Assembly (NCBI RefSeq): GCF_041260155.1
Contig: NC_091932.1
Coordinates: 30,550,338-30,614,337 of the forward strand
From: Ptychodera flava
Lineage: Eukaryota; Hemichordata; Enteropneusta; Ptychoderidae
DNA length: 64,000 bases
Direction of reading: 5' to 3'
The position numbers were made by a program, and so were the translations under genes. Numbering within the stretch: the stretch's first letter is position 1; each line of letters begins with the position of its first letter. Below, in pieces: positions 51,131 through 63,056 of this stretch. Under the pieces are notes generated by a model that had not been told where the DNA came from, made no database searches, and saw only the letters and a list, made by a program, of their open reading frames with translations.

Positions 51131-51949
51131 ATACTTAAAACAAATGAAGCCAAAGAATCAAGCAGATTAACAAATATCAATCTAAATTCATCGATCTGTG
51201 AATCAAAAACTCAAAATGTAAACTGAAATAAATAAATGATTGACAAGTAGATAGTTAAACACATGATTAAATTAATGATCTATTTGATGATGATAAGTAT
51301 TGTTTAAAGAAGTATTTCAACGCTCATGTAGTGACAATGCAAGAACAGTGAGCTCAACTGCAGTGGACAAAGTGACACGTGGTTTAGCCAGGGTGTTACT
51401 TTTGGTGTTCCTTCGTCTTCTAGTGCCCACAATTATATCACCGCCATTCGCCATCATCGTCCAGCGAAAAGATCCGCTCAAAGATCAAAAACGGGTCATC
51501 ACTAGGAATAATACACAAACATCATCATTACAAGCTGTGAAGACTGTGACGCCTGTCGAAATATTTGTGTATCTCCTTTCTCCACAAGCTACCGAAAATG
51601 ATGTAAATCACACCTTTAAAAATTGACTTTTGTGATGTAAAAGCTGTTCCGTACAAACTAAATGTAATTCATATTCATCCTTTAAAGTAATTGCAACTTC
51701 CGAACATTTGTAAAAACATTTTGACTCCTAAAATATGGCCGCCGGGTGTTCTAGTGAGGAAGTTCTACCCTGCTATAGGAATAATCAGTAACTTTTATGA
51801 CTTTAAACGTCACCTCTCACAACTGAATGAAATCGTCTATTGAGACTATAAAGCAGCTTTGTAAAGGTTGCGATATCTTTTCTTCAAGAAAATAGGTTGT
51901 CTTAATCGGAGTTTATTATCGGTTATCACATATTAGTGACAATTGGGTG

Positions 51950-53230
51950 AGGTGTTGATGGATGACGAAGCTGCTATCCGGATTGGTCAACCATCATTTG
52001 GGGAAGTGGCCGTTATATGTAGACGAAACCGCTTGATGAAGTAGATATTGAAGGTTATTATGATGGGCTGATTATTGGGCGTGAAATTTGACACTCTAGT
52101 GGTAGTTTGACCATTATCAATGTGTAATTGCCAACTAAAAATAGAGATAATTGTCACGAGTTTCTTGAGAAGTTGCAGAAAGTTCGTCACTGCTTTGACA
52201 ATGCTCACACTAATAGTGTTATGGTCATCGGGGACTGGAATACCGACATAAGGAGTAACTCTGAATTTGGCAAAGAAATAATTAGTTTATGTCAAGACAA
52301 TAATTACGTTAAGTCTGATGTCAGTCTCCTTGGCATAATCAATCAACGGCACTTGACGTACAATAGCGAAGTCCAGCATTCTACGTCACGACTTGACCAC
52401 TGCATTTCAACTCCCACAGCACATTCATGCATTCGTGATGTCAACATTTTACATGATTATATTGGGTCAGACCACTTCTCTTTAAGTGTTGTATGTAATC
52501 TTGATTCCCTTCAGAATAACGACTTTCAATTTCGTGCCAAAAATAGCTCGACGTTCAATAAGATGGACTGGTCTTGTATTGATAATATCTCCTCATAGAG
52601 TTATCATAATTTGTCAGAGCATGATTTGAGGAACCAGTAGTTTCGGTTCTGTGGCATTCGCCTGTGGTGATTCTACATGTAAGCGTTCCTCTCACCTAAT
52701 TCCTATAAACGAGCTTCATGACGATATCGCAGATGCCTCAACCTCTGTCTGCCTCCCAGTGCATTTCAACAAAGCTAACACACGATTCCAATAAGAAAGT
52801 TCCAGGTTGGAACCACTATGTAAAGAAGCATCACTCAGTTGCTCCGGGTGCATCTATCTTATGGAGGGATAAAGGCAGTCCTCACCGTGGTCCGATCCGA
52901 CCTTTGAAATATCATTCATTATTATTTCGAGTATTTGCTCAAATTGGAAACATGAAAATAAAACAACAACGTCCGCATCAGAAAAACAAAAGAAGACATG
53001 AAACAGGCTCAGAAAAATACTTTCTCGGGAGAAAAAAAAGCAATAACACGAAAATAATTAAAAATTTACACAAAGTCTGAAGTAGTCTTGCTCTAAAAGA
53101 CATTTTTCTTCACAACATTCATAGCCAGAGCTGCCTTAATCAATGTATTGGTGCTTGCGTTCAATCTAACATAGATATTAGAATGTACCATGCGTTGTTT
53201 GCTACAAAATGTCACAATATGATTGCTCAT
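51950..53230 (+). mobile_element. Decayed non-LTR retrotransposon, endonuclease and linker region
   Basis: Plus-strand fragments in shifting frames read like an apurinic-type endonuclease of a LINE. A DEVDIEGYYDGLIIGREI block lies near 52037-52090, LTIINV followed by a stop then LPTKNRDN near 52108-52145, the catalytic-type GDWNTDI near 52229-52250, SRLDHCIST near 52388-52412, and SDHFSLSV near 52467-52490. After it comes a linker with KKVPGWNHYVKKHH and SILWRDKGSPHRGPI (52794-52900), typical of the segment between endonuclease and reverse transcriptase. The reverse transcriptase itself is not recognisable after about 53230. The longest open piece is 52128-52598. It could be from the same LINE group as the fragment at 10280-11280, which keeps the complementary 3' part. 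Confidence 0.8.
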
Positions 53231-53442
53231 GAAAGTTTCAAAAACGTTTGATACCAAGTAGGATTCTAAAAGAGTTATTATAATGACACACGAACAGAAA
53301 ACAAACGAATTTTACAGAAGAGACGATTGTAAAATTTACGTATGAAAGAGTTTGCATCAGAAGGCAAATATTGTTTCTATAGTAACAAACTCAGCGCCAT
53401 GGCCTCTGATATTTATTCTTGATTCCGAAAGGGAACGATTTA

Positions 53443-53771
53443 AAGGGGACAAAGTCGGCCATTTTTCATGAAGTTTGTTTGATACGAGATACTACTTATA
53501 TTGTTTGACATATTGAATGACACTGAATGAATGGGTGACCATGCATATATTTGACCCCGGTTTTAGACACGATACATTAAACCATCGCGAAAATGAATTA
53601 ATGGTCATGACCATTAATTCATTCTCGCCATGGTTTCATTTGATATGTCTAAAACCGGGATCGAACAAATGTATGGGCACCCATTCATTCAGTGCCTTTC
53701 AACATGTCAAACAATATAAGTAGTATCTCGTAACAAACAAAACTATCGAAAAATGGCCGACTTTGTCCCTT
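53443..53771. mobile_element. Fold-back element, 329 bp near-symmetrical palindrome flanked by TA
   Basis: The left end AAGGGGACAAAGTCGGCC and right end GGCCGACTTTGTCCCTT are inverted repeats that continue inward for most of each roughly 164-base arm. Matching blocks include GTATCTCG/CGAGATAC, TTCATTCAGTG with its complement, and GGTTTTAGACA with its complement. The centre is a perfect palindrome, ATTAATGGTCATGACCATTAAT, around 53607/53608. TA lies at 53441-53442 and 53772-53773. No coding capacity. Confidence 0.9.
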
Positions 53772-54036
53772 TAAAGCCTCCTTACGGAAAGTTTGAGCAA
53801 ACGTTTTTGAGTCTTTCAATTTCTTTCTTCTTTCAAAAGCGAACTTACTAAGCGAGTGTACTAGATTTAATGAGTATTGCATCGAGTCAATAACGGTTTT
53901 TCTTCGTAAAATTGGTTACGAAAAGATCCAGGAGAAAACGACCGAAATTGCCAACATAATGGGCTGAATGGCAGCGGTATTGGTTGGTTGAGATACGGTA
54001 AGTCAGACATCTGTGGAGCTGCCACATTCAGACGAC

Positions 54037-54394
54037 TTAAGGTAGAATGCACCTCGGGGACAGATATATGGACTCTCAAACTTTTACATTTCTTTTCTGA
54101 TATACCACTTGTGGGGGTTCATTTCAAAGCTCTTGGTGTAAGAAGACTTTTCACCGTCTCAGTTTGACGAAAGTTGAATTTTTTTATTTTCCTCCACAGA
54201 GTTAACACAGGGATAGTGGCCAATTCGAATTTCAAATATTGGTAAATCTTGGATAATTTGATTCTCTAGTACCAAAATTTGCACGGTCACCTTCGATTTT
54301 TATTTATGATTTTGAAAGAGAGCGGTTGAAATATGCCTTAAAGAAAATTTGAGCTAAGGTTTGTCTATTATATCGAGGCGAATACGACCTTAAG
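54037..54394 (+). mobile_element. MITE family 1, full-length copy (358 bp)
   Basis: Ends TTAAGGTAGAATGCACCTCG and CGAGGCGAATACGACCTTAA form the family inverted repeat. Interior blocks are TACCACTTGTGGGGGTTCA, AGAGTTAACACAGGGATAG and TTGCACGGTCACCTTCGAT. Confidence 0.85.
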
Positions 54395-54799
54395 ATCACC
54401 GTTTTCTCTCTTGTGTCACTCGAAAAGACACGAGGTTATGGCGATTAGGGTCTAGTTACAGCGATAGCGTCACGCTGGTTGACACCGAGCTGTCTGAACA
54501 TTTGTTTAATGAAACCGAAATTTTATTTCATTTATCATTTCATTCCTGAATGGCGTCCTTGTCCGTTTCCTACTTAATTATGCAATGGTTCGACTCGGCA
54601 AAATCACGCATTCATAGTTATATAAGATATCGAAATATTTATGACGAAGCGTCCTTCCCCATCGTGGCGTGGTTTGACATATTCCACTCAATTAATTTCG
54701 TTTCGTTCAACGGAGACGTACTTTTTTTGAAATAATCTGCCGAAACAGGCTCAATGCGAACTCATTTGCGCGATGTTTAAGCCTGCTGACACCGTTAGA

Positions 54800-55140
54800 G
54801 TAGAAAGGTACAGTAGCTGTAACGTTTACTCTTTTTTCACTATTTTTGTTCTGTATTAATGGCAATTTCTTGTTTTGAGTATACTCCTAAAATCATGTTG
54901 CCACATGACCTATTCGTTTGTCAACACAGCGTCAATACGTGTAAAACGCACTATTACTGTTTACATTTGAATTCTACTCAAGACTAGAATTCACTTGTCA
55001 ACAATAACGATGTAGTTTACACGAGCGCAGACCGAGTTGATAAGCTGAATACTGTGTATCTCAACACGCTTTGAGCAGAGAAACACGAAACTGCATTTGA
55101 CAATTAAAACAAAAATAGTGAAAAAAAAAATTGACATTAA
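54800..55140. repeat. Fold-back pair of dispersed repeat family 5
   Basis: The segment 54800-54990 (TTTTTTCACTATTTTTGTTC, TTTGTCAACACAG, GAATTCTACTCAAGACTAG) is followed by an inverted relative at 54988-55140 (ATTCACTTGTCAACAATAAC, GAGTTGATAAGCTGAATACT, CAAAAATAGTGAAAAAA). Direct relatives of the same family are at 32950-33125 and 37145-37332. Confidence 0.6.
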
Positions 55141-56775
55141 AAGATACATCACGTTACGAAGATCACATGCATTTAATTCTATTCTTAGTAGTTGAATACC
55201 CTTCAAGGAGAGAATTTCGGACTCTTTTTTCTTTAAAAATATGAATTCTTCGCTGGTTTACAACCTATATAAAGACTCATTTTGCATTTGTTGGGAAATT
55301 TAATGTCTTGTTCTTGTGAAAATTGAACATTGAAATCGATTTTTCTCTCATAAGATAAACACAGAGAGTAATTGATAGAGAATAATTTACGCTAAACTGA
55401 TTCGCTTATCTAAAGTTGTACAGTGGCCCTAAGCTTTTATCCTTGACTATAAATACAATAGTTTTAAGTACATGCAGCTTATATGCAAAAAAATATCTTT
55501 CCATATTTGATTGGCTTATCTAAAATTGTACTGTTACCCTCAGCTGTTGTTACTCTGTAAATACGATAGTTTTAAGTTGATATGAGTAATTAATGAGCAA
55601 AACAATTATATTTCCATGTTTCAATTACCCTAAGGAATCCATGGATTTGACTTCGAAGCAGATTACTTTTCGTGTTCTGTACGGACATTCATGGGCGTGC
55701 ATGACCCTTCAAACAGTAAATTAGAAATAGAACAAGTGGGCGTAGAGTGTTGTATAAAGAAACATGTCCTGAAATAGGTTATCACCTTTAAGTTACTCCA
55801 CGTAGGGGGTGTAAGGCATTGAGAAAATGTATTTCCAAACGCTTGACCACTCCCAAGAGATTTATAAAAATATTAAATTCTAAATTTCCTTCCAAAGATC
55901 GTCGGGAATCCAGATGCTTTGAACACTCGGTTCATATCGTAGTCACTTGCATGCGAGGCTCTTGTCACAGTTCCAGATACCATGGTAAAACGCATTGGAT
56001 TTGAATGAGAAAAACAACTTATAGCAGATGATAAGACGTGCCAAACGTTTCATAATTCCTATAATAAGATAGTGTCCAGCGATGGGATACTGTTAGGGAA
56101 AGCGTCGTTCTCCACAGTCTACAGAAAATTTGTAAATTGTTTTGCCGCCCCGTGTTGCAAGTTGGGACACTCTACACTGAAAGCGATAACCTTCGGAAAC
56201 TTGGACAAATTTTGAATAGGCCGGTGTGACCGGGGCTTGAAACAGAGAAGGCAGTGTGACAACAATGTTGGGCAGACCACGTGGTGAAGGCACACTTGAC
56301 AGAAATGATTGACAACGAAATATGGTGCCTTTCTCTGTTCGTGTTGAGCATTAGTATTTCGACAGAAAGGTATTTGAAACTTCAGTAGTTTGATGTAATC
56401 ACTCTCCTCAATTCCGGCACAGATTCTATTACGCTATGACCCAGAACAAATGAAACCCATCGGCGAAAACTCCTACGATTCCGAGTAAGTGATTTGCTGA
56501 TGACTTTCCAGAGTAGGTCGCCGGCAATGAAAAGATAGATAATTCCGATAAACCTGCCCGCATTCCAACGGCTGTTACGGGTTATTAGCCTGTTGCTCTC
56601 ATTTCACAGTAAGTTCAACCTTGCTATCAAACTCTTCTATCTGACCTGAGTTATCGGAAAATAGTTGCGACAGTCTATTATTGAAGAGCAGATGTGCGGG
56701 TTATTTTTAGTCACGGATGCGAAACGAATTGATCAAAGAATTCTGTGTAAATCAATATGTGACCGAGAGTTAGCG

Positions 56776-56907
56776 TATGTATGTATGTATGTATGTATGT
56801 ATGTATGTATGTATGTATGTATGTATGTATGTATGGATGGATGGATGGATGTATGTATGTATGTATGTATGGATGGATGGATGGATGGATGGATGGATGG
56901 ATGGATG

Positions 56908-56966
<59 letters not shown>

Positions 56967-56967
56967 T
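56776..56967 (+). repeat. Compound (TGTA)n-(TGGA)n-(CTAT)n microsatellite
   Basis: TGTA array, two blocks of TGGA separated by TGTA, then (CTAT)n. It has the same TGTA-to-CTAT order as the array at 49695-49945. Confidence 0.95.
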
Positions 56968-57510
56968 TGTCATACGTGCTGATGTTTAAATTTGACGTTA
57001 TATATTCTGATGCAGATTGTTTATTCTTAGCGTCCGTACCGAAAATTAAATTGATTATACAAAGTGAATTGAGCAATTAACCAGTGAATCATCCGAAACA
57101 TGTGTGTATTGTTCTATCAACATGGCAATGATCAGTGCAACTTAGCGACCGGTCACAGACAGCCAGCTGTAACGGCTGAGATAGCTTGATTCGTAACACT
57201 CACATTCAACACCGCCTTCTAAAACAATCGTGATGAATGCTTTCTCATCAACTGTGCTGGAATGGAATTTAATAAGTCCTCATGAAAGAAATACGCGTTT
57301 CGCCAAACAGAGTGCCAAACGGTGTTTCTTTCAGGACTGGGGTTGGCGCACTTTCAAAAGTTTCGCGTTTGCTCGCAGGAGCTGGAAATCGCTACGATGG
57401 GTACACGGGATATTGGTAACAGAAACGACGAGGAATTGGTTATCTGCTATTCCTAGTCATGGAATTATGTACGGAAAATGCACAAGAACATCGCTTTATG
57501 ATGTCGATGA

Positions 57511-57531
57511 CGACGACGACGACGACGACGA

Positions 57532-57582
<51 letters not shown>
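57511..57582 (+). repeat. (GAC)n then (GAT)n trinucleotide repeat
   Basis: A run of GAC triplets followed by about 17 GAT triplets. It lies within a 126-codon ORF that has no recognisable domain. Confidence 0.95.
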
Positions 57583-59061
57583 AATCAGTTTTAAGTTGCA
57601 GGTAGAATAAGTCTGTGACTTTGTATAAAATAGTATAAAAATAGTAGAAAGTGAGCAACCAGCTGAAAGTTTGTCGAGGAGACCTTAAACTTGTACACTA
57701 CGCATATCATTAGCATCTCATTGTTGGCTACATGGACTGTGTGCCGACAAAATTGGTATACGCCAGCTATGAGAAAACATGCTGAACCAAATACTTTGCA
57801 AGGGATTGAAAACCCAAAATACGAGGGGCAATAAGACAGTAATCTGATTTCATCTAATTCAATTTCGCTTCTAAAGTTAATTGTGAGATAATTGCAAAGG
57901 GCGTGTTCCAATGTCGACAAGCTTTCGTAGTTTCGGACAAAGATAGCACGGTAAGTGAGTGACCCTTGACTCCTACTCGCTTTGTTACATATTGTTGGTA
58001 AATATTGCTGGTACCACGAGTTTTAAGTTTTTGTCATGTCAGTAATAGGCTCAACAGATTTCTGACGTTGCAGGGTGCAATACCGTTTTTTTACTTTTAG
58101 GGTCATAAACAGCTGTGAAATAATCAAGACGAAAGTCGATAAGCAGCCCATGCAAGGTCAAGAGAATAGGCCGAGAGGGGAAGTCACGTGACAAACCATC
58201 ATCTTGCCACCGCTTTTCTGTGGTTCAATCTTTGAATATTGCCTAGGAAGTATTGAACCAGCAGTGGTATGTCACATTATGAAGATATAAAACATCAAAT
58301 ATTTAATAAAGAACATTCTTGGGCGTAAATTTTCTTAAAATTCCAATTGTCATTGCCATATTCCTGCATAGATTATTTTTCTATGATTAGACGTAATTCA
58401 AGTGTATCGTAGCTGAGTAGAACACCGCACCATGTCGTGCCTTTCGATCGATTCACTCGGAATGCGATGCTTCTCAACAGTACCGCCACCCGTCTGGTGT
58501 GGCCGTTCGGTCCTTTGCGCATGCGCTTGTGAAGCGTCGTGCAAGTAGTTCAATTTAATACGTAAAATCATAGACAGTAGAGGTGTCTACCCTCTGCTGT
58601 CCATGGTAAAATGAACTCAGGGCAATTCACGATACAACATCAAAACACATTGCACATTAATACAGTAGAACATGGTCCCTCCGACACGTGTTGCAGGGAC
58701 TGTGACAAGAACGGCAATTGAAAAAACACTACTCAGCATCACTCTTAATTTAAATAAATAATGAATAAATAAATAAGTAAATAATAACACGTACAATATT
58801 GCGTGTATTCTTCAAGGTGGCGCCCCCAGTGGCGCCTGGACGATGATGGTAACTATACGGACTGGTTCCCACAGTGGCACAGACACTCTAGGTGTCGATG
58901 GTTCACTGTCGGATCGCCTGCCTGTTTTCAACGTTTAATCGATTTTCAATCCTACCTTTAAAGGGTTGTGAAATTACTTCTTGAAAGAATTACACCAAGG
59001 ATTAAAAACATGTGTATAATGTGGTAACATGTTTAAGTTGCTCGATGTAATAATTATCGTG

Positions 59062-59114
59062 CAACCATAAACAGTAGCGGGGGAAGATCTTCCCTCCTCT
59101 ACTGTCTATGGTTG
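59062..59114. repeat. 53-bp near-perfect palindrome
   Basis: Centre GGAAGATCTTCC with arms CAACCATAAACAGTAG and CTACTGTCTATGGTTG; only a few mismatches. It is related to the smaller hairpin at 58569-58605, which has arms CATAGACAGTAGAGG and CCTCTGCTGTCCATG. Confidence 0.85.
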
Positions 59115-60906
59115 AACGTAGTCTTTGACGACCTGGGTAGCGAGTGATATGACCATTAATAATTGCAGGTATCCTTAATTGATTTCATATTTTTATTAGT
59201 TTACAGTTGTAGCCATCAAATAATTGTTCTTTCGCACAATAGCAGCCATGGACACGGACAAATTATCGAAGACTGCGGGTAACTTTTGCGGTAGAAGTAT
59301 GAACAAACTAAAATTATCACGCCCGGTGAATGGTTATCGTAAAGTTGTCTCTCGCAAAGGTCTTTTTACTCTGATTACATTGCTGTACTGCAAGGCCACG
59401 GTAACCACGTTTACGGGCACGCGTATTGTACTCGCAACCTTTGCGATGACAAGGACAAGAGATAAATTTGAAGAAGACGCCATATGTTCGAAAAATTTAA
59501 TAGGGACACACGACTCGCACCCTAGGCTGGCAAACGTCATGGGAAAAAACGTAACTAAAAGTAGGACGGCAGACAAAATGGCGGAACCCGTCAGACGATT
59601 TTAATTTCGATTTCCAGAAAACATTTCATTATTTTAATTCTTCTCAGATTTCTTTACACTGTTGATGACATCAGGTACTGAATTTTAGATATAATTATTT
59701 GTCTACGGTGAATAATTTTCGGACAGCCGATATCATTTATCGGTGAAAAAAGATATATATGTGATATATGTGTAAAAATGGAGGATAATTTCCCAAGTTG
59801 TTGGAGGGAAATAGGTACGGTGTTGCGACTTCAACCCATAATAGTGTCACGTGACAAGATCTTTATGCCATTTCGATGACTAAAATACGACGTGAGTCCT
59901 TGTCTGTCAAACCTCAGCGATATACCTAATATCGTGCGGAACATAAAAGTCTTTGTTAGAACATATTATGGCGCGAAAATGATTGTTGTGTTATAGTTGA
60001 GAACAGAATTCTGACGACCAATAACCGAGTAAGTTCGCGTCGGTATAGTGGGGTTGGTTAGAGGCACTGTGGTCGGTATAATCGATGTTGATGGTTTTCT
60101 GAAAGGCAAATAGCCGGTAAATGTTCACGCATCATTTGTCAATCTTCAATTTACAAAATAACGTTGTCCTTTCGTAGCCAACGAGATATTCGAACGGCAA
60201 TCAAATTAATAGACGATAACAACGCTTTGGGCTGATGACAAGACTAATCGAGTTTAACAAGCTGACAGACGAGATAAATGAAAGAAAATGGCGATTTGGA
60301 ACTCTGAATTATCATCACATGCCTGCCTCGCATTTTTTTGTTGGAAAATTAATCCACATCTTCGGTGCAGCGCGCAAAAAACAGTCGATTTGGCAAGGCG
60401 ATTCAGAAGCGCTCATAGGCAGTAGCAAGCGCAAATATTTTTACGGGGATGAATACAAATTTAACGGCGGTTTGTTTTTGCTCCAAAATGCTCTGTTACA
60501 CTGTACACAGAATGACGTGTCGTGAAGTCCAACTCAGTGAAGTGGGAGCCAAGATGCTGGTACAAGTAAAACCACGAATCGAAGCTTACGCGGCGGCACA
60601 TGCGGCAGTGCTAATTTGAATGCTTCATTACCTTTCACGGTTGGTTCATTTTCCCGCTCATTTTTGCTGTCTTATTCTGCATGTCAACTTGCCTTGTTTT
60701 TAAACTTGTCGACACACCATGTATCACGTGCAATGTTCATTGTTGTGGTTCCGGACTGGAAAACTACCGGTCAATAACATCGCATTGATATTGTGTACGT
60801 GTCGTGTTCGAGTGGATAACACTTTGAACTTGAAAATATGTTGGGTAGAGGAACAAGAAAATGTCCTTGTTTTCTTCATCAAAAATGATTAAAATATTGT
60901 CAAAAG

Positions 60907-61142
60907 TTAAAGGGATATCATCGTCGGAACTACGCTCAAGGGTTGTATGGGACCCATGCGACCGAGGTAAACACTATCCAAGGTACAATGGTGATTGATG
61001 AAAGTTAAAACATGTCTGTCATAATCTACATCGTATTATTTAAATGTTGCAGTTATGATGATGAGGGGATATCGTGCACGAAATACATTGTTTGTAAACA
61101 AGAAACTCGCACCGGCGAAGTTCAGACGACTGCTTCCCTTTA
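60907..61142 (+). mobile_element. Dispersed repeat family 3, copy 3
   Basis: Begins TTAAAGGGATATCATCGTCG and ends GACGACTGCTTCCCTTTAA. The interior TATGGGACCCATGCGACCG and GAAATACATTGTTTGTAAAC match the other copies. Confidence 0.75.
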
Positions 61143-62289
61143 AGTTATTGATCCTTTGACAACTGTAGTTGTTTCCAACGTATTCAGAGATGAGTTTCAG
61201 CGATTTGAAACAGCCAGAAAGGTAATTTGAAAGGCGCGATTCTAAAAAATTATTCAGAACGTTGGGTTTCCAATTCTATGCTACTGAACAATTTCACAAA
61301 AATTCGCTCATAAGCTTGTGTCCTTATCGAATAACTGTAACACTGGTAGGTTGTCGAATATTGAGTCATTGGACCGTTAAAGCTGTCTGTTAACGTGTAA
61401 TTATATAGCGTATAGGAACGTTATATAACTGTTGCGATAAGTTATGCACACGGTTTAGTGACCACATTTTCGATATTTAAAACGGCATGGTCGTCAGGTG
61501 AACATGATCAGTGTTTGTAGTTAACAGACTCACTTCGCCTGCAAGGTAAAAACGGTCATGCAGAATTGAACGAGAATGTTTCTTATTCTCCATTTTCAAA
61601 TCACTCGAATTGCCGTATAGAAATTTTGACCAAAACAGCTGTCCTCTCGGCCATTGTCGTTAAGCTAGACATCTCGGCACTGTAAAGCTCTGTGAAGGAG
61701 AATATCGCTTGTGATTCTCTGGACCACGTTTCTTTAAATGTTCAAGTTAATATGGATAAAAAATGCACATGTCAATCTATGAACAAACTTTAGTTTTCGG
61801 CGAAAATAGAATCGATGCGATGTTTGAAGTCCAGGGCCCACCGTATGATTACAGAATAAGCGTTTTCCGTAACATTTCTTCATTTACGCCTCTTTGTATG
61901 CACGGTCGTATTTTTAGCGCGAACATTGGACTACATGTTACATAATGAGCGAATTGTAGGGCATTTGTCTTGGAAATTTGTCACAATTATTGTCTTTAAA
62001 TTAATGAACTATAATTGCGAGATACGAATATCAGCATGATTGAGCTTGAACACGGTGCGGCAGGTGGTATAAGTGCATTTCTGGTTAACCTCATTACTGA
62101 CATGCCGAAAACGTGACTGTTACAGCGTATCGCATGTATTTTGCCAGCTACTCAATTTACCTCGAATTCACTCAAAGGAGTATGACTACATGGTTACGAC
62201 CAAACTTCAACCACCATTAAACCCCATTCTCCAAAATCACATCATCTGTAGTCACAGCAACAACGACGCGAAGATCATTACCTCTTTCA

Positions 62290-62645
62290 GGTAGCATGCG
62301 CATGCGCCTCGGGGACAGATTTTTGGACTCTCAAATTATAACAATACCTCTTTGACCTATCACCTGTTGGGGCTCGTTTTGAAGCTAAAGGAGCCAATAA
62401 AGTGTTTACAAACTTATTTTTGTGAAAACCGAAAAATATACAATTTTTCCCATCGAGTGAACACAGAAGTGGCAGCCATTTTGATGATCAAGTGACGGTA
62501 GATATTCGGTAATTTTTTTTCTCCAGTCCAGAAAGGCAACCCCTGACTTTCATTCATTATTTCGAAGGGGAATCGCCTACGTTTCGTTGAGGAAATTTTG
62601 CGCGCGAGTTTAAGTCTTTCAGTTTCCAGGCGCGAACTACTTTCA
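62290..62645 (+). mobile_element. MITE family 1, diverged copy
   Basis: Begins GGTAGCATGCGCATGCGCCT (a small internal duplication of GCATGC) and ends CCAGGCGCGAACTACTTTCA. The interior has GGACTCTCAAATTATAAC, CACCTGTTGGGGCTCG and GGCAGCCATTTTGATG. Confidence 0.75.
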
Positions 62646-62976
62646 ATGGTCTCACTCATGTCCAGATCATGCCCAGATTCCAACTTTGCCACTGATATCA
62701 ACAGACAAAAATTCAATAAAAAAGTACACGACGCTCAGGAAAATAATGGTCTTCTGAGAATTCTTTTTGCATCGACAAGAAATAAGCGCTGCACGTGTAA
62801 CCATACAACCCCCACCCCACAATACGCATTTCAGTGAGTTTTTCCGACGCAATGACCTCACGCGCAATGTTTTGTATTTCTCTGATTACCCATACATCCC
62901 GAGTAATTTTTACATTAGTTTTGGTGTGAAGCAACGTAAAATATAGCCTTAAATTTTCATTATTGTTTTGTTCCAT

Positions 62977-62980
<4 letters not shown>

Positions 62981-63053
<73 letters not shown>
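62981..63053 (+). repeat. (CT)n microsatellite, about 73 bp
   Basis: Pure CT dinucleotide tract. Confidence 0.95.

Positions 63054-63056
<3 letters not shown>

Noticed and set aside
55205..55560. Possible further copy of MITE family 1
   Set aside because: Only short blocks resemble the family (AATTTCGGACTC, a GAGAAT start) and the ends are not recognisable.
57230..57610. 126-codon ORF with Asp and Met runs
   Set aside because: The second half is a GAC/GAT repeat and the first half has no recognisable domain.
59224..59604. 126-codon plus-strand ORF with an ATG in strong context at 59248
   Set aside because: No similarity recognised, no convincing splice partners, and the possible donor GTAACT is weak. 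It could be a first exon, but support is insufficient.
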